Shown here piece after piece: positions 25,915 through 33,900 of a DNA stretch of 64,000 nucleotides; position 1 is the first letter of the stretch, and the number at the start of each line of letters is the position of its first letter. The position numbers and the translations under genes are program-made. This DNA is from UBA7703 sp963667195 (GTDB taxonomy: Bacteria; Bacillota; Clostridia; Christensenellales; CAG-138). The DNA lies in contig OY762962.1 of assembly GCA_963667195.1 (NCBI GenBank), positions 3,100,001 through 3,164,000 on the forward strand, read 5' to 3'. Below the pieces are notes generated by a model. It was given only the letters and a program-made list of their open reading frames with translations, was not told the DNA's origin and ran no database searches.

Positions 25915-26868
25915 TTAGCGAAGCGAGCGCTGATGCAGCTCCCGCGCAAGCAGCGCGGTGCCGACCGCGTTGTCGGAAGAAAGCCCGCTCCTCGCGTAAA
26001 ACAGCTCTGCATTCAGCCTCTGCTGTAACAATTCTCTTAACAGTAAGCTGCCGGATACGCCGCCGGAGAGCAGCGCGGTCTTGCAGCCGGTCTCGGCAAA
26101 CGCGTTGGTCAGAAGCTTCCCAAACGTGCGCGCCATACAGTCGTAGACCGCGAACGCGACGCTCTCTTTTGCCGCTCCACCTTCGATGAGCCGCTGAGAC
26201 TGGCTCTCCTGCCCGGAAAATGAGCAGTTAAGCGCGTTCACGCTGGCGGGCAGCTTGATTGTGCGATCCGTCACCACACGCGCCAGCGCTTCCAGCGAGA
26301 CACCGCTCGGGAACGGCAGACCAAGACGCACGCCGACGCGATCGACAAACTGTCCTGCGTGGAGGTCGTCACAGCCGCCGATGCGCTCGATTGCGCCGAT
26401 GATGCCCGCTTCCTGATGCACGAGCAGCAGATCCGTCGTGCCGCCCGAAAGGTGCATCGCGAGAAACGGAGAGTCGGAGAATCGCTCTTCCTGACCCAGC
26501 AGAGCTGCGCGGACGTGCCCCGCCTGATGCGTGGTTTCGTAGAGCTGTACTCCTAGCGAAGACGCAATCGATGTTGCGGCGAGCTTGCCCGCAAGGAACA
26601 CGGGCATATACGATTCCTCAGCGGACGTGGGCTTAGCGCTCACGGCAACGGCGCGAACCTGCGCGCGGTCGATTTCCGCCAACATTGCGGAAATTAGCGG
26701 CGGAAGATTCCGCACATGCTGAAATACCGCGTCGCTCTGCCGCAGACCGCGGTCTCCTAATGGGACAGAAAGCATCGTTCTCCGCTCGAAAACGATGCCT
26801 TCGTTAGAAACACAAGATACGGACGTCGTATAGTTGCTGGTATCGACGCCGAGATACAGCCCACTCAT
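25915..26868 (-). CDS. TsaD/Kae1-like paralogue (peptidase M22 family)
   Basis: A protein of 317 residues of the ASKHA fold. It starts with YLGVDTSNYTTSVSC (phosphate loop), keeps a HQAGH motif equivalent to the metal-binding HxxxH of TsaD, has HLSGGTTDLL, and ends with SSDNAVGTALLA, equivalent to the SDNGAMIA metal Asp. It is shorter and more diverged than true TsaD, and does not sit with tsaB/tsaE. This paralogue is commonly found between nusB and xseA in Clostridia. Whether it makes t6A or has another carbamoyl or regulatory role is unknown. The ATG overlaps the nusB TGA. Confidence 0.82.
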   Translation of the reverse strand: MSGLYLGVDTSNYTTSVSCVSNEGIVFERRTMLSVPLGDRGLRQSDAVFQHVRNLPPLISAMLAEIDRAQVRAVAVSAKPTSAEESYMPVFLAGKLAATSIASSLGVQLYETTHQAGHVRAALLGQEERFSDSPFLAMHLSGGTTDLLLVHQEAGIIGAIERIGGCDDLHAGQFVDRVGVRLGLPFPSGVSLEALARVVTDRTIKLPASVNALNCSFSGQESQSQRLIEGGAAKESVAFAVYDCMARTFGKLLTNAFAETGCKTALLSGGVSGSLLLRELLQQRLNAELFYARSGLSSDNAVGTALLARELHQRSLR

Positions 26869-27278
26869 GGAGAGACGATCTCTTTTGCGACGCTGCCGAG
26901 AATGCCGTTGACAAACGCATACGAGCGCTCGCCTCCGTAGCGTTTCGCGAGCTCGACCGCCTCGTTGATCGCGGCTCCGGTCGGCACGTCTTCCTTGCGG
27001 TAGAGCATCTCGTAGATGGCGATGCGCAAAATGCTTAAGTCCACGCGCGCGATGCGATCGATCATCCAGTCCTTGGAATACTTACTGACGAACTCGTCGA
27101 TCTCTTCGGTATGCGCGCCAACGCCATCCAGCATCTGGTTGACGTAGAGGAGGTCTTCCTCGTCCAGCGTGCCGAGAAGCTCGGCTTTTTCGCAGACGTG
27201 TTCGGGGGTATCCTCTCCGCCCAACAGATTGGAAAAGTGCATCATCATTGCGACTTCGCGCGCGGTCGTTCTGCTCAT
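26865..27278 (-). CDS. nusB: Transcription antitermination factor NusB
   Basis: A protein of 137 residues with the NusB all-helical pattern: RTTAREVAMMMHFSNLLG at the N-terminus, IDRIARVDLSILRIAIYEML and the C-terminal AINEAVELAKRYGGERSYAFVNGILG (here as one description of adjacent segments). It binds boxA RNA with NusE/S10 in rRNA antitermination. It is followed by an ATGA overlap into the tsaD-like gene. Confidence 0.95.
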   Translation of the reverse strand: MSRTTAREVAMMMHFSNLLGGEDTPEHVCEKAELLGTLDEEDLLYVNQMLDGVGAHTEEIDEFVSKYSKDWMIDRIARVDLSILRIAIYEMLYRKEDVPTGAAINEAVELAKRYGGERSYAFVNGILGSVAKEIVSP

Positions 27279-27335
27279 GGTTGATCGAATTCCAGCCTAT
27301 CTCATTCGTTATTTCTGTTCGAGATTATGATTTAC

Positions 27336-27557
27336 TTACGATTTCTTCGAAAACAGCTTGGTGAAAAACTCCTTGATGCTGTCCGGTCCGCCCTGATCGA
27401 GCAGATACCCGATGAGGAAGCAAAGACCCAGGATCACGAGAAGGAGCAGCGTGCGCCAGAACCCGATGGTGAAGAACAGAATCGTCAGCACCAAACCGAT
27501 TGCGACGAACAGCACGGTAAACTTGTGATTTTTCACAAACTCCAAAAACCCGTTCAT
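27336..27557 (-). CDS. DUF2273 small membrane protein
   Basis: A protein of 73 residues with two hydrophobic segments (about 12-33 and 36-52) and a charged C-terminus, the DUF2273 pattern. This family is nearly always found with Asp23/Gls24 and AmaP, and is so here (10 bases after amaP). It is thought to help anchor Asp23 at the membrane. GAGGCAA precedes the ATG. Confidence 0.88.
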   Translation of the reverse strand: MNGFLEFVKNHKFTVLFVAIGLVLTILFFTIGFWRTLLLLVILGLCFLIGYLLDQGGPDSIKEFFTKLFSKKS

Positions 27558-27567
27558 GTTGATTGCC

Positions 27568-28149
27568 TCATTCTACGCGGGAAACAGCCGCTGTTGTCGT
27601 CGTCGTGGCGGGTGCCGCGGCGCTCTCGACCAACACGCCGATTTCGTTGACTGCGATACCGGTGAGCGACTCAACGTTTTCCTTCAGCGACTTTTGCAGT
27701 TCGCTGGAGAGCGTGACCACGTCCGTATCCGGCAGTACGCTCAGACGAATGCCGATGGTGACTCCGGTCTCAGTCGATTGCAGCGTGGTGTGAACATCCT
27801 TCACTCTCGAAATCGCGCGGCAGTGCTTCTGCACCATGCTGTCGATCGCTTCGAGGGAGATATAGGTGCCGCCAAGCTCCGTCTGCTTCATCAGCGCGGA
27901 AGCGGGACGAACGTCCGCCTTCTTGCTTTTTCCGGCAAAGAGCAGCTTCACACTGATCAGCAGCAGCACGAGTCCGCTTCCCGCAAGGATCAGCGCATTC
28001 TGGGTCTCCATGTAAAACAGGGAGATAAACCAGTTTACCTGTTCCTCATGAATCAGGTTTGCAGCGACGCCAAAGAGCACAAAAGAAACGAGGATTGCTG
28101 CGATGAGCAGTATGCCCAGCAGAATGCGATCAAAAACCTTGAGTTTCAT
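27568..28149 (-). CDS. amaP: Alkaline shock response membrane anchor protein AmaP
   Basis: A protein of 193 residues. Two membrane segments (about 9-31 and 52-72) are followed by a cytoplasmic domain resembling an Asp23 fold (YISLEAIDSMVQKHC, then LQKSLKENVESLTGIAVNEIGVLV in adjacent pieces). The tail is Ala/Thr rich. AmaP tethers Asp23 to the membrane in Staphylococcus, where the set responds to cell-wall stress. It lies between asp23 and the DUF2273 gene. Confidence 0.88.
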   Translation of the reverse strand: MKLKVFDRILLGILLIAAILVSFVLFGVAANLIHEEQVNWFISLFYMETQNALILAGSGLVLLLISVKLLFAGKSKKADVRPASALMKQTELGGTYISLEAIDSMVQKHCRAISRVKDVHTTLQSTETGVTIGIRLSVLPDTDVVTLSSELQKSLKENVESLTGIAVNEIGVLVESAAAPATTTTTAAVSRVE

Positions 28150-28245
28150 AAATCGATAAACCCCTTTTCATCCGCCGTGCATCTTGTCGCGGCGGTCAAA
28201 CACGCCAAACATCGTTGCGCTTGTTGCGTTTCATATCTTCCGCAA

Positions 28246-28271
28246 AACGGGCGGAAGCGCATCCGCCCGTT
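28246..28271 (-). terminator. Hairpin between asp23 and amaP
   Basis: A 10-bp perfect stem (AACGGGCGGA / TCCGCCCGTT) with a 6-base loop, followed on the minus strand by TTTTGCGG. It probably attenuates, so that asp23 mRNA exceeds the downstream anchor genes. Confidence 0.55.
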
Positions 28272-28295
28272 GACGACAATTCTAAATGATTCGCG

Positions 28296-28799
28296 TTATT
28301 TCACGCGCGGCGGATCGGGCTCGACAACCTCTGCCACAACCGCTTCCGCTTCTTTTTCCTTGGGCTTGTCCTTGCGCTTTGCCGCGCGCGTACTGCCCTG
28401 ATCGGCCGCCTCAAACACGACGCTCTGCACAAACACGTTGACTTCGACGACGCGAAGCCCCGTCATGGTCTCGATGGCGCTCTTAACGGCGGCCTGAATC
28501 TTTTCGCAGACTTCCTTAATCTTATATCCGTAACGGACGCTGACGGAAACGTCTACTGCCGCTTCTTCCTGACCGACCTCAACCTTGACGCCCTTGGTCA
28601 TGTTCTTTTTACCGAGCATTTCGGTAATGCCCTCTACCATTCCGCCGCTGAGTGCAGAAACACCTTCAACATCGGATACCGCAAGGGAAGCGATGGTTGC
28701 GACTACTTCGTCCGCAAACAGGATACGACCGCCCTCCGCTTCTACTTTTGAAACCTCGGTTTTGGAAACTTCGGTGCTGGCCTTTTTCTCTTCAGACAT
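28296..28799 (-). CDS. Asp23/Gls24 family envelope stress protein
   Basis: A protein of 167 residues. The core (GRILFADEVVATIASLA, VSVRYGYKIKEVCEKIQ, MTGLRVVEVNVFVQSVVF) is the Asp23 fold. The N-terminus is short and charged, and the C-terminal 40 residues are Lys/Glu rich. The start at 28799 has GGAGGTG five bases upstream. First gene of the set asp23-amaP-DUF2273, with a good promoter directly upstream. Confidence 0.93.
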   Translation of the reverse strand: MSEEKKASTEVSKTEVSKVEAEGGRILFADEVVATIASLAVSDVEGVSALSGGMVEGITEMLGKKNMTKGVKVEVGQEEAAVDVSVSVRYGYKIKEVCEKIQAAVKSAIETMTGLRVVEVNVFVQSVVFEAADQGSTRAAKRKDKPKEKEAEAVVAEVVEPDPPRVK

Positions 28800-28828
28800 A
28801 TGCACACCTCCATTCTTGATTACCAAAA

Positions 28829-28857
28829 ATTATATCGCATGCCGGATGGGATGTAAA
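28829..28857 (-). promoter_or_regulatory. Promoter of asp23
   Basis: TTTACA at 28852-28857, a 17-base spacer and TATAAT at 28829-28834 on the minus strand, 30 bases before the asp23 start. Confidence 0.72.
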
Positions 28858-29326
28858 TATGCAAAGCCCCCACCTTGTTACCCACGCGTGAACGCTTTGC
28901 GGCGGTTTGGTGGCAATTGCAAAAACATGCCGTATTTTTGCACGCAATCCACGCTGTTTTCAATATCCGCCGGCTGCGGATCAACACGCCGCGCAGTTTT
29001 GCGCGCTAAGCAAGTATACGCATTTATTCACCGGAAGGCAATCTTTTTTTCTCTTCTATTTTGATTTTATGTGATTGATCACGCGGCTGATTCTCCGCGT
29101 CTACGGTCGCTTTTTTCGCCGGAAAGAGTGAATTTGAGCGCTCTACCGTAAAACCAATATGCAACAGACCCGAAAGTGTTTGTTTCATTGTATATTTGTA
29201 TACAAAAGCTTGTGTTTTGCGCAGAAAACCGCTAAACTGATGAGAGGAATTGAGAGCGACAGTTCCTCATTTCTATCGAATCAGATCGTACCCGCGCACG
29301 TGCTCGTGCCGCGAAAGAGAGTAACC
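28858..29326. other. Long intergenic region between divergent asp23 and gntR
   Basis: About 470 bases without a convincing gene. It holds a GC-rich part with short inverted repeats (around 28980-29010, GCGCGCAAAACTGCGCGG on the minus strand), a small hairpin CGCGG/CCGCG near 29085-29100, a T-rich tract, and the TTTGTATACAAA palindrome before gntR. Frames through it have unrelated composition and no ribosome sites. Confidence 0.5.
29195..29206. promoter_or_regulatory. Palindromic operator candidate for GntR
   Basis: TTTGTATACAAA, a perfect 12-bp palindrome 120 bases before gntR in an AT-rich stretch. AT-rich palindromes of this type are common operators of FCD-domain GntR proteins, so self-regulation is inferred. 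Confidence 0.5.
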
Positions 29327-29980
29327 ATGAACGGATATTATGAAAATAAAGACTACGGCTCGTTATCGGAAAAAGTGTATCGCTTTTTACGGGACGGGAT
29401 TGCCGAAGGACGCTACCAAACAGGCGATTGCCTGATTGAAATGAAGATTGCGGAGGAGCTGGGCGTCAGCCGCACACCCGTGCGCGAGGCGCTCAAGCAA
29501 TTGGAGCTGGAAGACCTGGTCTCCTCTCACCCGAACCGCGGTGTGGTCGTCAAGGGCTTGACCAATGAGGATTTGCAGGATGTTTCGACCATTCGCCATC
29601 TGCTCGAAGGGCAGGCTGCCTATTGGGCGGCGCAGCGCGTGACCGAGGAGCAGCTCAAGGAGCTGCGCGAGGTCGTGGAGCTCATGGAGTTCTACACCGC
29701 GAAAAACGATATTGCGCATCTCGTGGCGCTCGATACGCGTTTTCACGAGCTGATCTACGAAGCCAGCGGCAGCCGCACGATTCGGCATATCCTGGCCTCA
29801 CTGCACCACAACATCCGCAAGGCGCGCCAGAGCTCGCTGACGCTGCCGGATCGCGCGCCGAACTCGCTCGCGGAGCACCTGAGCATTTTTCATGCGATCG
29901 AGAACCGCGACGCGCTCGCCGCAAAAGAACAAATGGAAGCACATGTCGCAATCGCCGCGGGAAACCGGCTGAACGAATAA
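29327..29980 (+). CDS. GntR-family regulator with FCD domain
   Basis: A protein of 217 residues. The N-terminal winged helix (about 10-75) contains LIEMKIAEELGVSRTPVREA. The C-terminal all-helical FCD ligand domain contains the expected metal-site residues (DTRFHELIYEASGSR and the distal EHLSIFHAI). The start at 29327 follows GAGAG; the frame is open 168 bases further up, but that part is AT-rich and noncoding in look. FCD regulators respond to organic acids or sugar acids. It faces the DNA methyltransferase gene 62 bases downstream on the same strand. Confidence 0.88.
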   Translation: MNGYYENKDYGSLSEKVYRFLRDGIAEGRYQTGDCLIEMKIAEELGVSRTPVREALKQLELEDLVSSHPNRGVVVKGLTNEDLQDVSTIRHLLEGQAAYWAAQRVTEEQLKELREVVELMEFYTAKNDIAHLVALDTRFHELIYEASGSRTIRHILASLHHNIRKARQSSLTLPDRAPNSLAEHLSIFHAIENRDALAAKEQMEAHVAIAAGNRLNE

Positions 29981-30042
29981 ACAGCCACGCTCCCGCTTTT
30001 TTCTGTTTCCACTCCACTTCAACAGCGGGAGGATTTGTGAGT

Positions 30043-31239
30043 ATGCGCGTTCTTTGCACATCGGAGCGGCACGCAAACGGAGGCCCGGGCGAATTCTATC
30101 TTTCCCGCGCGGAAGAGGCGCTTTCCGGCCTGCTGAAGGACTATCGCGGCAAGGTGCAGGTGGTCTACCTCGACCCGCCGTTTGGCACGGGAGACGTGTT
30201 TCACAGCAAGGTATCCTCCGGCCACGCGCGGTTATCCCTGCCGACCTATTGGGACACGATGGAAGAGCCCGCCTATCTTGCGTGGATGAAAACCGTACTC
30301 ACCGGCGCGCGCGAGCTCCTTTGCGAGAGCGGCTCGCTGTATCTGCACATCGACTATCGCATGAGCGCGAAGCTCCGCCTGATGCTGGACGAAATCTTCG
30401 GCGAGCAGAACTTCATGAACGAGATCGTCTGGTGCTATAAATCCGGCGGCAGAGCCACGAAGTATTATCCGCGCAAGCACGACACGATCCTCTTCTACCG
30501 CAAGAGCGCGAAGGTGTTTTTCGACATCACCGCAGTCGGCCGCCCGCGCGGGCCGGAGAAACGCAACCACATGCGCCGCTTCATCGACGAGAACGGGCGC
30601 ATCTGCTTCACGATCCGTTCTGCGGGTAAAATTTATACCTATTATGAGGACACGCCCGTCTTCCCAAGCGACGTTTGGGACGACATCGAGCACCTCCAGC
30701 AAAAGGACACGGAGCGTGTGGGTTACGCAACCCAAAAGCCGGAGGCGCTGCTCAACCGCGTGATCCTCGCCTCGTCCCAAAAAGGCGATCTCGTGTGTGA
30801 CCTCTTCTCCGGCAGCGGAACCACAGCCGCCGCAGCAAGCAAGCTCGGCAGAAGATTCCTCGCCGTGGATGCGTCTCCCATCGCGCTCTATACGCTCCGC
30901 GCGCGCCAACTCAAGGCCATGAGCGCGCATTCGCTGCTGGAAGGCGAAAACGAACTGATCCTGCACTGTCCCGCGGATGAAACGCCCGCGCAGATTTCGG
31001 CAAAGATCGCCGTGATGCGCGGAAAACGCGTGGTTCAATTGGAGGAAGCCTCGTTTACCCCTGCCTACCCGCTCGTCTACGCGGCAGTGGGCACGATCGA
31101 AAACGGCGTGTTTTTGCCCGTCTCCACCGACTGCCGCCCGAAGCTGCCGCTGTCCCTGCCCGTTCACGAAATCCCAAGCCCGGTTCTTCAGATTGTGGAC
31201 GCGATCGGGCACACGGCATTCTTCGAGTTGAATCCCTGA
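30043..31239 (+). CDS. Orphan DNA methyltransferase, beta-type N6-adenine/N4-cytosine
   Basis: A protein of 398 residues. Motif IV comes first (YLDPPFGTGD, near 40) and motif I later (DLFSGSGTTAAAA, near 255), with ATQKPEALL before it, the order of beta-class amino-methyltransferases such as type III Mod and M.HinfI. The region between (about 100-230) would hold target recognition. No restriction gene is adjacent, so it is an orphan or regulatory methyltransferase. GGGAGG lies ten bases before the ATG; an in-frame GTG at 30037 is an equal alternative start. Confidence 0.85.
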   Translation: MRVLCTSERHANGGPGEFYLSRAEEALSGLLKDYRGKVQVVYLDPPFGTGDVFHSKVSSGHARLSLPTYWDTMEEPAYLAWMKTVLTGARELLCESGSLYLHIDYRMSAKLRLMLDEIFGEQNFMNEIVWCYKSGGRATKYYPRKHDTILFYRKSAKVFFDITAVGRPRGPEKRNHMRRFIDENGRICFTIRSAGKIYTYYEDTPVFPSDVWDDIEHLQQKDTERVGYATQKPEALLNRVILASSQKGDLVCDLFSGSGTTAAAASKLGRRFLAVDASPIALYTLRARQLKAMSAHSLLEGENELILHCPADETPAQISAKIAVMRGKRVVQLEEASFTPAYPLVYAAVGTIENGVFLPVSTDCRPKLPLSLPVHEIPSPVLQIVDAIGHTAFFELNP

Positions 31240-31350
31240 TCGATTCTTTCATTTCACACCGATCGGCTCTTGTTTCCTCTGCCCACAATTGAATTTTCCA
31301 CAAGATTTTTACCACACTTCATCATAAGTTCACGTTTCCGGAAAATGAAT

Positions 31351-31379
31351 TGTGGCAATATATGATACTTTTTAGTATG
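31351..31379 (+). promoter_or_regulatory. Candidate promoter for the flippase-like gene
   Basis: TTGTGG around 31350-31355, a 17-base spacer and TAGTAT around 31373-31378. Transcription would begin just before the ATG at 31389, giving a nearly leaderless message. Confidence 0.4.
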
Positions 31380-31388
31380 ATTTCAGTA

Positions 31389-32519
31389 ATGGATAATATG
31401 ACGCAACAAGAAGTGCCAACCGGCACGCAAGAAACCCCAAACGGGGAAAACAAGAAGAGCAGCAAGAGCCTCCGCCTCATCAGCACGCTATTCATGCTGG
31501 TGCTGATTGCGGTGACGTTCTACATCATCCTGCGCGACACTTCGCTGACCAAGATTTGGTCTGCCGTACAGACGTCCGATCCTCTGTGGCTTCTCGCGGC
31601 GCTGGGCGCTTCGCTCTTTGCGTCCGTGATGTTCGGCGTTGCGCTGCATATCGCGCTGCGCGCCCTCTACGGCAAGCACATCTCGTTTTTTAGGAATATC
31701 GGCTTTGGTTATATCGGGCAATACTACACCAGTGTAACCCCTGCGGGTATCGCGGGACAGCCGATGCAGCTGTATTACATGATCGCGTACGGCGTGGACG
31801 TGTCCTATGCGTCCCTTTCTCTGCTTCTGGTGAACGCGTCGCATCAGCTGGTCGTGCTCTTGATTCCGACTGTGCTGTTCCCGTTTCGCGCGGGGCTGAT
31901 CCTCGATAATCTCGGCCCGTTCATCTGGTTGTTCATTCTTGGCTCGCTGATCAACATCGGCCTGATCCTGTTCCTGCTGTTTGCGATGTTCAGTAAAACG
32001 TTCGCGGGCAGGCTGGTGCATAAGGCCCTCGCGCTCCTGACCAAGATTCACATTGTGAAGCATCCGGAGAAGATTGAGAAACGCGTACAGGATCAAATCA
32101 CGCTCTATCAGAAAGGCGCGGAGGTATTCAAGCGCCATAAATGGCTGCTCTTTACCGAGCTGTTCTCCTATGTGCTGCTGCTTGGTTCGCAGTTCGTGAT
32201 TCCGTATTTCATCTATCGCGCGTTCCATCTCACCGCGTTTGGCATGATCGACTTTATCGCGCTGCAATCCGTGCTGTATCTCGCGGTGTGCTTCCTGCCC
32301 ATTCCCGGCTCCGCTGGCGCCAGCGAAAGCGGATTCGTCAAGCTCTTCAAGGTGTTGTTCCAAAGCGCCTTGATCGTTCCCGCGATGCTTTTAAGCCGTG
32401 TCGCGAGCTTCTACTTCATCCTGCTCTTCAGCGGAGCTGTCTCGCTCGCCATGCAGTTTGTGCTCTCCTATCGGAAAAAGCATCAGCCTAAACCGGCTCA
32501 ACCCGAAGCAGTCGAGTAA
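31389..32519 (+). CDS. Flippase-like membrane protein (YbhN/LPG synthase TM family)
   Basis: A protein of 376 residues from the chosen start, with about eight membrane segments and a charged N-terminus. It matches the UPF0104/lysylphosphatidylglycerol synthase TM region family: GYIGQYYTSVTPAGIAGQP in the first half and CFLPIPGSAGASESGF near the end are its conserved loops. The catalytic GNAT domain of MprF is absent, so it is the membrane part alone. The start is uncertain: ATGs at 31389 and 31398 fit the promoter, but neither has a clear ribosome site. Confidence 0.82.
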   Translation: MDNMTQQEVPTGTQETPNGENKKSSKSLRLISTLFMLVLIAVTFYIILRDTSLTKIWSAVQTSDPLWLLAALGASLFASVMFGVALHIALRALYGKHISFFRNIGFGYIGQYYTSVTPAGIAGQPMQLYYMIAYGVDVSYASLSLLLVNASHQLVVLLIPTVLFPFRAGLILDNLGPFIWLFILGSLINIGLILFLLFAMFSKTFAGRLVHKALALLTKIHIVKHPEKIEKRVQDQITLYQKGAEVFKRHKWLLFTELFSYVLLLGSQFVIPYFIYRAFHLTAFGMIDFIALQSVLYLAVCFLPIPGSAGASESGFVKLFKVLFQSALIVPAMLLSRVASFYFILLFSGAVSLAMQFVLSYRKKHQPKPAQPEAVE

Positions 32520-32544
32520 AGCTGTTTTCCAATCCAATATCAAC

Positions 32545-32579
32545 AAACAGCCTCCCGAACTATATCCGGGAGGCTGTTT
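32545..32579. terminator. Bidirectional terminator between flippase-like gene and dnaJ
   Basis: A 13-bp perfect stem (AAACAGCCTCCCG / CGGGAGGCTGTTT) with a 9-base loop and a plus-strand T-tract. It ends the plus-strand gene and probably also the converging dnaK-dnaJ transcript. Confidence 0.88.
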
Positions 32580-32626
32580 TTCTAGCGCTCGAACGCTTTG
32601 TATTGCATGTTTTTGAAGCAGACGAA

Positions 32627-33754
32627 TCAAAACCGTTTCTTCTTGGTTGGCCGTGATTCGCCGCTTTCGCCGAGCGTCTCCGCAAACTGCTCCAGCAGCC
32701 GCTTCTGCTCGTCCGTCAGGTGCTTTGGCACCTCGACCGTTACGGTCACAAGCAGGTCGCCCTTGCCGCTCGCGTTGAGGCGCTGGATACCCTGCTCGCG
32801 CAGGCGATAGGTAGAGCCGGTCTGCGTTCCCGCCGGAATCTGGTACTTGACGCTTTCTTTCAACGTCGGCACCGTCAGGCTGCCGCCCAGCGCCGCCATG
32901 GTGTAGGAAATCGGCATCTCCAGATAGAGGTCGAAACCCTTGCGCTGGAACTGCTTGTGAGAGCGCACGCTGATGGTCACATACAGGTCGCCTGCCGGGC
33001 CGCCTCTGTGTCCCGCACTGCCCATGCCGCGCAGGCAGAGGCTCTGGCCGTTATCGATGCCCGCCGGAATCTTGACCGTCTTTTTCAGGTTTTTGCGAAC
33101 GCGTCCCGATCCGCGGCAATCCTGACACGGATCAGCAATCACCTTTCCGGTGCCCTTACAGTTCGTGCAGGGACGCGTGGAGGTAAACGAGCCTAAGATC
33201 GTGCTCTGCTGGGTTCGCACCTGTCCCGTGCCGTTGCAGGTTTTGCAGGTGACGGGTTCGGTGCCCGGTTTTGCGCCGGAGCCGTGGCAGGTTTCGCAGA
33301 TCTCCTCGCGCGGAATCGTAATCTCTTTCTCGACGCCAAACGCCGCTTCTTCAAACGAAATTGTCAGGTTATAGCGGATGTCGTCGCCCGGAATCGGGCC
33401 GTTGCGCGTCTGTCCACCGCCAAAGCCGCCGAATCCGCCGCCGAACATCTGGCCTAGGATATCGCCAAAGTCGCCGAATCCGCCGAAGCCCGCGCCGCCG
33501 AACGGGTCTTGCCCGCCCATGCTGGGGTCAAACGCCGCATGGCCGTACTGATCATATTTGGCTCGCTTGTCCGCGTCGGAGAGCACCTCCGCGGCTTCAT
33601 TGAGTTCCTTAAACTCCGCTTCCTTGGCTTTGTCGCTGGGATGCAGATCGGGGTGGCATTCTTTCGCTTTTTTACGGAACGCGCTCTTGATCTCGCTTTC
33701 CGTTGCGGTTTTACTCACACCCAATATTTCGTAATAATCGCGTTTATCTGCCAA
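32627..33754 (-). CDS. dnaJ: Chaperone protein DnaJ
   Basis: A protein of 375 residues: J domain with CHPDLHP (His-Pro-Asp) in residues 1-70, a Gly/Phe-rich linker (about 75-120), four CxxCxGxG zinc repeats (CETCHGSG, CKTCNGTG, CTNCKGTG, CQDCRGSG), and two substrate-binding C-terminal domains. It delivers unfolded clients to DnaK and stimulates its ATPase. It starts at TTG with GAGGTGA upstream and is the last gene of the heat-shock operon. Confidence 0.97.
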   Translation of the reverse strand: MADKRDYYEILGVSKTATESEIKSAFRKKAKECHPDLHPSDKAKEAEFKELNEAAEVLSDADKRAKYDQYGHAAFDPSMGGQDPFGGAGFGGFGDFGDILGQMFGGGFGGFGGGQTRNGPIPGDDIRYNLTISFEEAAFGVEKEITIPREEICETCHGSGAKPGTEPVTCKTCNGTGQVRTQQSTILGSFTSTRPCTNCKGTGKVIADPCQDCRGSGRVRKNLKKTVKIPAGIDNGQSLCLRGMGSAGHRGGPAGDLYVTISVRSHKQFQRKGFDLYLEMPISYTMAALGGSLTVPTLKESVKYQIPAGTQTGSTYRLREQGIQRLNASGKGDLLVTVTVEVPKHLTDEQKRLLEQFAETLGESGESRPTKKKRF

Positions 33755-33837
33755 CGCCCATCACCTCTCTGCGAGAAAGCGCTTCCGATTTTGCACTCTC
33801 CCGTTTCCACTAGATTCTTCCGTTAGGATTCCGACAA

Positions 33838-33864
33838 GGAGGCGCAAGCCTTTGTTGCGCCTCC
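33838..33864 (-). terminator. Hairpin between dnaK and dnaJ
   Basis: A 10-bp perfect stem (GGAGGCGCAA / TTGCGCCTCC) with a 7-base loop and no strong T-tract. It may partly terminate or stabilise the dnaK message. Confidence 0.5.
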
Positions 33865-33900
33865 CTGCCGTATTCTATATTCAGCGTGTGGTTGCGAGGA

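Noticed and set aside
30043..31239. Type III restriction-modification system
   Set aside because: Only the modification-type gene exists; the following gene is a membrane protein and no helicase/nuclease Res gene is seen.
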